Shown here piece by piece: positions 1 to 5,140 of a stretch of 5,140 nucleotides of DNA. A model generated the notes under the pieces. It ran no database searches. It was not told the origin of the DNA and saw only the letters and a list, made by a program, of their open reading frames with translations. Source of the stretch: Bacteroidota bacterium (GTDB lineage Bacteria; Bacteroidota; Bacteroidia; Chitinophagales; LD1); the NCBI GenBank assembly GCA_028288545.1, contig JAQBNQ010000469.1, positions 1 through 5,140 of the forward strand, read 5' to 3'. The position numbers were made by a program, and so were the translations under genes. Numbering within the stretch: position 1 is the first letter of the stretch; every line of letters starts with the position of its first letter.

Positions 1-1
1 G

Positions 2-1039
2 TACACTAACGAGTTTTTGGATATTGGTGTTGGTGCAAGAGGGCTGGCTATGAGCAATGCCCAGGTGGCGTCTACTTCCGACGCTTATTCAAATTATTAC
101 AACCCGGCAGGTTTGGTATATATCCCCAACACTTTTCAAGTTGGTATTATGCACTCGGAGTATTTTGCGGGCATTGCCAAGTATGATTATGTTACCCTGG
201 CAGTTCCTATTCAGCCTGAGAAGAGAGTGATAGGCTTTTCGTTTTTCAGGTTTGGGGTGGATGATATACCTAACACCTTATTCCTTGTGCAGCCGGACGG
301 AAGTGTAGACTACAGTAAAATTTCATCTTTCTCTGCCGCGGACTATGCATTTATGTTTCACTATGCGCAGGTGTTGCCGGTTAAAGGCTTAAGCATTGGC
401 GGAAGTGTGAAGGTGATATACCGCCAGATAGGGCATTTTGCCAAGGCCTATGGATTTGGCATTGATGCGGGACTTCAATACCGCCTTAAAAAATGGAAGT
501 TTGGTTTAATGGCCCGCGACGTGAGCAGTACTTTTGACGCATGGAACATAACCTTTACCGATGCCGAAAAGCAAGTGTTATTACAAACCAATAACGCACT
601 GCCGCAAAACACTTTGGAAATAACTACGCCGGTGGTAATATTGGGCGCAGCCTACGAGTTTAACGTTAAGAATAAATTTTACATACTACCGGAGTTGAAT
701 TTTTCACTTACCACAGATGGCAAAAGAAATGTGCTGTTGCCGGGTAAGCCAATAAGCGTAGACATGAATGTGGGATTGGAGTTGCGGTATAACCCCGCAA
801 AAAATATAGATATATGCCTGCGCACCGGTGTAGGAAACGTACAGCGCTCCACCGATGAACTTGGCAAAAAGAAAATTGACGTATCCCCCAACTTAGGTAT
901 CGGCGTTCACGTAAAAATAATCTCAATAGATTATGCCCTTACCAACCTTACCACCATCAAAGACGCCACCGGCGGTGCGGGCTTGTACTCGCATGTTATT
1001 TCTTTGAGGCTGGATATAAACAAAAAAGTAAAGGAGTAG
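2..1039 (+). CDS. porV2: PorV2-like type IX secretion outer-membrane beta-barrel protein (PorV/PorQ family), 5' end outside window
   Basis: The reading frame is open from the first complete codon at base 2, giving 345 visible residues before the TAG at 1037-1039. The visible start reads YTNEFLDIGVGARGLAMS, which matches the beginning of the mature part of PorV/PorQ-family proteins (usual pattern: YSNEFL.IGVGAR..gMs). The true ATG and signal peptide therefore lie a few dozen codons upstream; the TTG at 17 is an internal Leu codon and not a start. The YYNPAGL motif at visible residues 32-38 is typical of FadL/PorV-like barrels. The rest is alternating amphipathic strands with aromatic residues (for example around bases 400-520 and 640-800), as expected for an outer-membrane barrel. 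In known type IX systems PorV binds cargo at the outer membrane and passes it to the sortase PorU. The assignment to the PorV2 subgroup rests mainly on the adjacent, oversized PorU2-like gene; plain PorV or PorQ is the alternative. The gene ends 3 bases before the next start, so the two are almost certainly one operon. Confidence 0.85.
   Translation, partial: YTNEFLDIGVGARGLAMSNAQVASTSDAYSNYYNPAGLVYIPNTFQVGIMHSEYFAGIAKYDYVTLAVPIQPEKRVIGFSFFRFGVDDIPNTLFLVQPDGSVDYSKISSFSAADYAFMFHYAQVLPVKGLSIGGSVKVIYRQIGHFAKAYGFGIDAGLQYRLKKWKFGLMARDVSSTFDAWNITFTDAEKQVLLQTNNALPQNTLEITTPVVILGAAYEFNVKNKFYILPELNFSLTTDGKRNVLLPGKPISVDMNVGLELRYNPAKNIDICLRTGVGNVQRSTDELGKKKIDVSPNLGIGVHVKIISIDYALTNLTTIKDATGGAGLYSHVISLRLDINKKVKE
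1031..1036 (+). promoter_or_regulatory. Possible Shine-Dalgarno sequence for the sortase gene
   Basis: AAGGAG lies 6 bases before the ATG at 1043, inside the last two sense codons (Lys-Glu) of the upstream barrel gene. The spacing fits a ribosome binding site and supports 1043 as the start. Bacteroidota generally rely little on Shine-Dalgarno pairing, and AAGGAG is also an ordinary Lys-Glu codon pair, so the match may be coincidental. Confidence 0.4.
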
Positions 1040-1042
1040 CGG

Positions 1043-1099
1043 ATGAAAAGATTTCTCCTCATTGTATTCATTATTGCAATCAAACTAGTATCGCAGGCG
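1043..1099 (+). other. Sec signal peptide coding segment of PorU2
   Basis: Residues 1-19 have a basic start (MKR), an uninterrupted hydrophobic stretch (FLLIVFIIAI) and a short polar end, SQA, before Q20. The likely signal peptidase I site is between A19 and Q20. There is no Cys at the +1 position, so it is not a lipoprotein signal. It places the protein in the periplasm or at the surface, consistent with a type IX sortase. Confidence 0.8.
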
Positions 1100-3427
1100 C
1101 AGCCTTTTGGCAACGAATGGATAGACTACTCGCAGGTGCACTTTAAAATAAAAGTTCCTGCAGATGGCCGGTATAGGATAACAGGTTCTGTACTTGCATC
1201 TGCCATCCCCAATTTAAGTTCGCTTAACCCTGCAAGTTTTGTTATGTACCACAACGGGCAAACGGTGCCTATTTTGGTTTCAACTACAGGCTCGATTGGT
1301 GCCAATGATTTTATAGAGTTTTACGCCAAGCATAATATTGGCGATTTGGATAGCACTTTGTATAACGATGGCAGTGTTCAACCGCATATTTATTTTAGCT
1401 TGTTTACGGATACCAGTATTTATTATTTAACTATAAAGAGTGGCGCTTCCAATCCCAGGTTTACTTCTACTCCAAATAATTTATCCAGTCTTCCGCCCAA
1501 AGAGAACTATTTCATTTTTCCTTCCCGTCAATTTTTTACCGGCAATTATATAGCGGGTCAGTATTATTTTATTGGGCAGGAAGAATTGTTCAAATCAACT
1601 TTTGATGTTGGTGAAGGCTATGGTTCTGCCAATTGGTTTGGCAGTTTTAGCAACGGAAGCCAGGTAGTTAACCAATCATTTAATATTCCAACCCCTTCTG
1701 TATTTGCGACTGGACCAGCGGCTACCTACCAAACAGTCTATTTAAATTATTCGCCGGTTGATAATCACCAGGTGCAAATACAATTGAATCTTACTCCCCT
1801 GATTTCTTCGCCGCCGGTAATTAGTGGTTTTAAGTTTAACCGCCTCACGACGCAAATTCCGGCAAATCAGTTAGGCACAACGAACAACATTATATTTTCT
1901 GAACAACAAAGCGGAAGCAGTTCTCAACAGAACGTAGTAATGTATAACGAGATTGATTACCCCCATTCGTTTGATTTAGGTGGGCAGAATACATTTTACT
2001 TTACACTGGATGCTGATAATGGAAGCGGGCGATATCTTGAGATTACCAACTTTACCGATAATGGGCTTCAGCCTGTTTTGTATGATTGGAGTAATGGTTA
2101 TGCGCGGATCATAACATCAACACAGTCGCCCGGTACTTACACCGTAAACTCTCCGCTTAAATTTTATTTGCCTTCTTCATCTACTCCGCGCGAGTTATTT
2201 CTTACCAGCGCAGATCCATCCACCATCAATTTTGTCAGCAGTCTTCAACCGGTTGCGTTTCAGAATTACTCTGCTGCAAATTTTTCGATGCAAGGCGATT
2301 ACCTTATCATCAGCGACAGTAGCCTGGATGTGAATGGCGATGTAACTGCGTATAGAAATTACAGAGATTATACCAGTAGCCCGAGCACGGGCAAATACAA
2401 CGCCCGTATCTATAATATAGAGCAATTGTACGACCAGTTTGCTTATGGTGTAAGAAAATCGCCAAACGCTATTCGCAATTTTATTCAATATGCGCTGGCT
2501 ACATGGAGTTCATCAACAGGACCTAACGGTACAGGTTATAAACCCAAATATGTTTTCCTGATTGGTAAAGGCAGGGAATACCCAAGTATGCGTTTTAGCG
2601 ATGCAGCAACTAAACAATGTTTGGTACCAACCTTCGGTTATCCCGGTTCGGATAACTTACTTGCGGCCACCAGACACAGTGATCTGCCAACTGTTAGTAT
2701 TGGGCGACTTGCAGCGCAAAGACCTCAGCAGGTAAGTGACTATTTAGCTAAGATGAAGGATTATGAGATCCAGCAAAGTATTCCGTTGTATGGATCACCG
2801 TTACCACAGGATATACCACCTAAAATATGGCAGAAACAGGTATTGCATTTTAGCGGGGGCAGCAGTAATATTGAACAGTTCCAGTTCCACAGTTACCTGG
2901 CGGCAGATTCAACACGCGTAGTAGATACTTTGTGGGGAGCGCACGTAACCACTTATTCAAAAACAACCAACGAGCCTATTAGCCAGGAGTTATCGCAGGT
3001 GATTAAAGGCCAGATTAACCAGGGCGTTTCTCTTATTTCATTTTTCGGACATTCGGCCACCGGTGCTTTTGATTTTAGTATTGATGAGCCGGAAAACTAT
3101 ACCAATTATCAAAAATATCCTGTGATTGTAAGTAACGGATGCTTCTCGGGATTTATACATGATGTGGATACCGGTTATAGCGAGCGTTTTGTGCTGGAAG
3201 CAAATAAGGGTGCTATTGCATTTATGGCAACCTCAAGCCTTTCGCTGGCTGATGGATTAAATACTTTTACCTCTAACCTTTACAATAATTTATCGGGACC
3301 CAAATATTTTAGCACATTTGGTAGTTGCGTTAGACAAACGCTTAATAATGTTTATAGCTGTTGCAGCGGAAATACAAATGCCATACTTGCAGCGTATGAA
3401 ATGACATTGCATGGTGACCCGGATTAA
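1043..3427 (+). CDS. porU2: PorU2-like type IX secretion sortase, C25 (gingipain) family cysteine peptidase: N-terminal portion, cut short by a frameshift
   Basis: The start at 1043 is followed by a clear Sec signal peptide: MKR, a hydrophobic core at residues 4-16, then SQA with likely cleavage after A19. The mature N-terminus (NEWIDYSQVHFKIKVPADG) and the NDFIEFYAK...LDSTLY block at about residues 88-108 are typical of the long PorU2-type sortases. Residues about 110-415 are beta-rich. The C25 peptidase domain runs from DYLIISD at 419 through YNIEQLYDQFAYG at 457-469 and the YVFLIGKGREYP strand and turn near 504-514. Catalytic His is H670 in FFGHSA and catalytic Cys is C700 in SNGCFSG, about 30 residues apart as in gingipains. 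By analogy with P. gingivalis PorU it would act at the cell surface with the barrel encoded just upstream, cleaving C-terminal sorting domains from secreted proteins. At 794 residues it is far shorter than the family, and it stops right after HGDP, normally followed by a hydrophobic strand. The missing remainder is encoded immediately downstream in another frame. The PorU2 rather than PorU call rests on the reconstructed length and neighbour; ordinary PorU is less likely. Confidence 0.85.
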   Translation: MKRFLLIVFIIAIKLVSQAQPFGNEWIDYSQVHFKIKVPADGRYRITGSVLASAIPNLSSLNPASFVMYHNGQTVPILVSTTGSIGANDFIEFYAKHNIGDLDSTLYNDGSVQPHIYFSLFTDTSIYYLTIKSGASNPRFTSTPNNLSSLPPKENYFIFPSRQFFTGNYIAGQYYFIGQEELFKSTFDVGEGYGSANWFGSFSNGSQVVNQSFNIPTPSVFATGPAATYQTVYLNYSPVDNHQVQIQLNLTPLISSPPVISGFKFNRLTTQIPANQLGTTNNIIFSEQQSGSSSQQNVVMYNEIDYPHSFDLGGQNTFYFTLDADNGSGRYLEITNFTDNGLQPVLYDWSNGYARIITSTQSPGTYTVNSPLKFYLPSSSTPRELFLTSADPSTINFVSSLQPVAFQNYSAANFSMQGDYLIISDSSLDVNGDVTAYRNYRDYTSSPSTGKYNARIYNIEQLYDQFAYGVRKSPNAIRNFIQYALATWSSSTGPNGTGYKPKYVFLIGKGREYPSMRFSDAATKQCLVPTFGYPGSDNLLAATRHSDLPTVSIGRLAAQRPQQVSDYLAKMKDYEIQQSIPLYGSPLPQDIPPKIWQKQVLHFSGGSSNIEQFQFHSYLAADSTRVVDTLWGAHVTTYSKTTNEPISQELSQVIKGQINQGVSLISFFGHSATGAFDFSIDEPENYTNYQKYPVIVSNGCFSGFIHDVDTGYSERFVLEANKGAIAFMATSSLSLADGLNTFTSNLYNNLSGPKYFSTFGSCVRQTLNNVYSCCSGNTNAILAAYEMTLHGDPD

Positions 3428-3429
3428 TG
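3417..3429 (+). other. Frameshift site inside porU2 (apparent 1-nt deletion in a CCCGG run)
   Basis: In the upstream frame the sequence reads His-Gly-Asp-Pro-Asp-stop (TAA at 3425-3427). Adding one C or one G in the run CCCGG at 3418-3422 gives HGDPGLMLNQYPKPDY, which matches the usual C25/PorU pattern of GDP followed by a short hydrophobic segment and a linker. The frame then stays open for the rest of the window. The join is thus located to a few bases. The stop TAA shares its last base with an ATG at 3427-3429, so ribosomes could in principle restart there. No standard slippery heptamer is present: the zero-frame codons CCG GAT do not allow both tRNAs to re-pair one base back. Confidence 0.85.
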
Positions 3430-5140
3430 CTTAACCAATATCCCAAGCCCGATTATGCTTTGGATCAAACGGGTGCATCCGTTTATTTTACGCCGTCTAC
3501 CATTACACCTAACCTGGATTCATTTAAGGTGAATGTTATTGTTACCAACCTGGGTAAGGCCATACGCGATACGATATCAGTTAGTTTAACGCGCAAGATT
3601 TTTGATGAAAATGGTAATCCGCTTCCGCCTTTTATTTATAAGAAAAGTGTAAAGGGAGCTTATTATATTGATACGGTTAGTTTTACTATCCCCACAAGGG
3701 TTGGTATAAATGGCTTGGGAGAAAATCAATTTTCGCCATACCTGGATGCTGACTTTAAGATAGATGAAATGGATGAGCGGAATAACGGCTCCAACCCTGT
3801 TTCCATCAACATTCAAAGCGATGATATTATTCCTATTTATCCGTATGAGTTTGCCATTGATTCGGATAGGGTAGTTACTTTAAAGGCATCTACCACTAAT
3901 ACTTTTGCGGCCCGCCGCACTTACGATTTTGAAATTGATACGACCCAGCTTTTTAATACCAGTAACCCGCTGATACATCAAACAGGTACTGTTACGCAAA
4001 TAGGTGGAGTTGTGCACTGGACGCCTACGATAGCTTATCATGATAGCGTTGTTTATTACTGGCGTGTTAAAATTGATACCAGCCTGAATAACTGGCATTA
4101 CACTTCCTTCGAGCATATTAACGGGCAATATGGATGGAACCAATCGCATCTGTTTCAGTGGTTAAAGGATGATTATGTAACGCTGAAACTTGATAGTCTT
4201 GACAGAACATTCAAGTTCCCGCAAAACGTAAATAACGTTCACGTTGTTAGTGGTTATACTGATGCAGCGGGCGGCGGACCGCAATCTGTGCCATACTATA
4301 ACATGGGTTGGAACCTGAACAACAGCGACATGTACCGGTACCGGATGGGTGGTTGCGGTTTTAGCGATGGAATAACCTTTGCGGTAATTGATACCATTAA
4401 CGGCGTATTGCAAAGCATGAATTTTAACGGTGACGAATGGGGCGATCAGTATGGAAATTATCATTGCTCTGTTCAGGCCCAGATACAATACGGATTTGAT
4501 TTTGCTACTGCCGGTACACACCCTGCAGGTAACGGAACCTGGAGTGGTTTGCCATGGAGTATCTGTATTAAAAATTTCATTACGGCTATACCTGCGGGTG
4601 CTTATGTACTTATTTATTCAACCAATAGGCCTGATTACACACAGTGGGATGCTACTTTATTAAGTGCTTTGTCGGGTTTAGGTTTTACTCAGTCGGTGGG
4701 TTTACAAAATGGAAGTTCTCAGGCGGGGCCATTTATATTCTTTACCCAAAAAGGGAATGGAGCTTATACACCTGTTTATTCTCATTTTGATGGATATAAT
4801 ACCGGGCCGACGGGACTACAAGCGGATATTAATTTTAATGCAAGATGGTTTAAGGGAATTATGACTTCGCCGGTAGTTGGTCCGGCAAAATCATGGAGCA
4901 AGATGCAATGGCGCCATCATGCCATGGAAGCTTTGACTTATGATAAAGATACTGTGGACATTTTTGGGATTACTAATACCGGAGCACAAATGCTTTTGAC
5001 TTCTACCGTTATTAATGACAACTCAATTGCCAACATTAATGCGGTGACATATCCTTACCTGCAATTGCGTTTAAGAACAGAGGACGATACCACCCACACG
5101 CCAACACAATTGCAGTACTGGAGAGTGCTTTATCAAAAAG
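3427..5140 (+). CDS. porU2: PorU2 C-terminal portion (post-peptidase beta-domains), separated by frameshift, 3' end outside window
   Basis: This frame is open for 571 codons from the ATG at 3427 to the window's edge, with no stop. It has no signal peptide and begins in the middle of the peptidase-to-linker junction, so it is the displaced remainder of the sortase and unlikely to be a gene in its own right. From its ATG, residues about 30-130 form a CARDB/Ig-like beta-sandwich (FKVNVIVTNLGKA at 33-45, IDEMDERNN at 112-120). A second block has GGVVHWTP at 193-200 and YYWRV at 210-214, then GWNQSHLFQW near 237-246. A Gly/Asn-rich region follows, then SPVVGPAKSW at 481-490 and LQYWRVLYQ at 562-570. 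These patterns are familiar from long PorU2-type proteins, where such domains follow the C25 domain. Joined to the upstream part, at least 1366 residues are visible, already longer than classic PorU (about 1150) and in keeping with PorU2. The remaining C-terminal domains lie beyond the window. If the frameshift is real, this piece would be cytoplasmic and probably non-functional. Confidence 0.8.
   Translation, partial: MLNQYPKPDYALDQTGASVYFTPSTITPNLDSFKVNVIVTNLGKAIRDTISVSLTRKIFDENGNPLPPFIYKKSVKGAYYIDTVSFTIPTRVGINGLGENQFSPYLDADFKIDEMDERNNGSNPVSINIQSDDIIPIYPYEFAIDSDRVVTLKASTTNTFAARRTYDFEIDTTQLFNTSNPLIHQTGTVTQIGGVVHWTPTIAYHDSVVYYWRVKIDTSLNNWHYTSFEHINGQYGWNQSHLFQWLKDDYVTLKLDSLDRTFKFPQNVNNVHVVSGYTDAAGGGPQSVPYYNMGWNLNNSDMYRYRMGGCGFSDGITFAVIDTINGVLQSMNFNGDEWGDQYGNYHCSVQAQIQYGFDFATAGTHPAGNGTWSGLPWSICIKNFITAIPAGAYVLIYSTNRPDYTQWDATLLSALSGLGFTQSVGLQNGSSQAGPFIFFTQKGNGAYTPVYSHFDGYNTGPTGLQADINFNARWFKGIMTSPVVGPAKSWSKMQWRHHAMEALTYDKDTVDIFGITNTGAQMLLTSTVINDNSIANINAVTYPYLQLRLRTEDDTTHTPTQLQYWRVLYQK

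Noticed and set aside
17..19. TTG at 17 as the start codon of the barrel gene
   Set aside because: The frame is open upstream to the window edge, and the residues before it (YTNEF) match the conserved beginning of the mature PorV-family protein, so the true start is outside the window.
679..1113. Three overlapping minus-strand open frames (60-72 codons) across the barrel gene and the start of the sortase gene
   Set aside because: They lie antisense to clearly conserved coding sequence, have no family resemblance and show odd, low-complexity composition.
2195..2488. 97-codon minus-strand open frame
   Set aside because: It is antisense to the start of the C25 domain, whose + strand motifs (DYLIISD, YNIEQLYDQF) are well preserved; the product has no recognisable features.
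3415..3430. Programmed -1 ribosomal frameshifting to join the two halves
   Set aside because: The shift direction is right, but no X XXY YYZ heptamer is present (zero-frame CCG GAT does not permit A-site re-pairing), no strong stem-loop is evident just downstream by eye, and PorU2 proteins are not known to use frameshifting.
3586..4521. Minus-strand open frames of 76, 89 and 119 codons after the frameshift
   Set aside because: They are antisense to the continuous + strand frame that carries CARDB-like and YYWRV blocks; none has a plausible start context or recognisable domain.
4430..4663. 77-codon + strand open frame
   Set aside because: It is an out-of-frame reading of the PorU2 C-terminal portion, which stays open through the same bases and has family-like motifs on both sides.

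Overview
The window looks like chromosomal DNA of a member of the Bacteroidota. The evidence is the gene content (a PorV/PorQ-family outer-membrane barrel followed by a gingipain-type C25 cysteine peptidase, both type IX secretion system families), moderately AT-rich DNA, and a typical exported-protein start in the second gene. The overall style resembles Sphingobacteriales or Chitinophagales, but the sequence alone does not fix the genus.

Layout: all coding is on the + strand and the window is filled almost wall to wall. (1) Bases 2-1039 are the 3' part of a PorV2-like outer-membrane beta-barrel gene; its start codon and signal peptide lie upstream of the window. (2) After a 3-base gap, 1043-3427 encodes a 794-residue product with a signal peptide, an N-terminal beta-rich region and a complete-looking C25 peptidase domain with the His-Cys pair (H670, C700). 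This is the front part of a PorU2-like sortase. (3) That frame stops at 3425-3427, immediately after the family's HGDP motif. The expected continuation of the same protein resumes in the -1 frame and stays open from 3421 to the window's end (571 codons from the ATG at 3427). Adding one base in the CCCGG run at 3418-3422 restores a single reading frame of at least 1366 residues. The second gene is therefore best read as one long porU2 gene split by a 1-nt deletion or a sequencing/assembly error. Its 3' end lies beyond the window.

How the genes work together: in the well-studied type IX system of Porphyromonas gingivalis, PorV is the barrel that carries cargo bearing a C-terminal sorting domain, and PorU is the surface sortase that removes that domain and joins the cargo to lipopolysaccharide. 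PorV2/PorU2 are paralogues of that pair, and tight co-transcription here suggests a dedicated barrel-sortase pair. This functional reading is inferred from family membership. No RNA genes, mobile elements, CRISPR arrays, terminators or convincing promoters were seen. Nothing on the minus strand looks coding.
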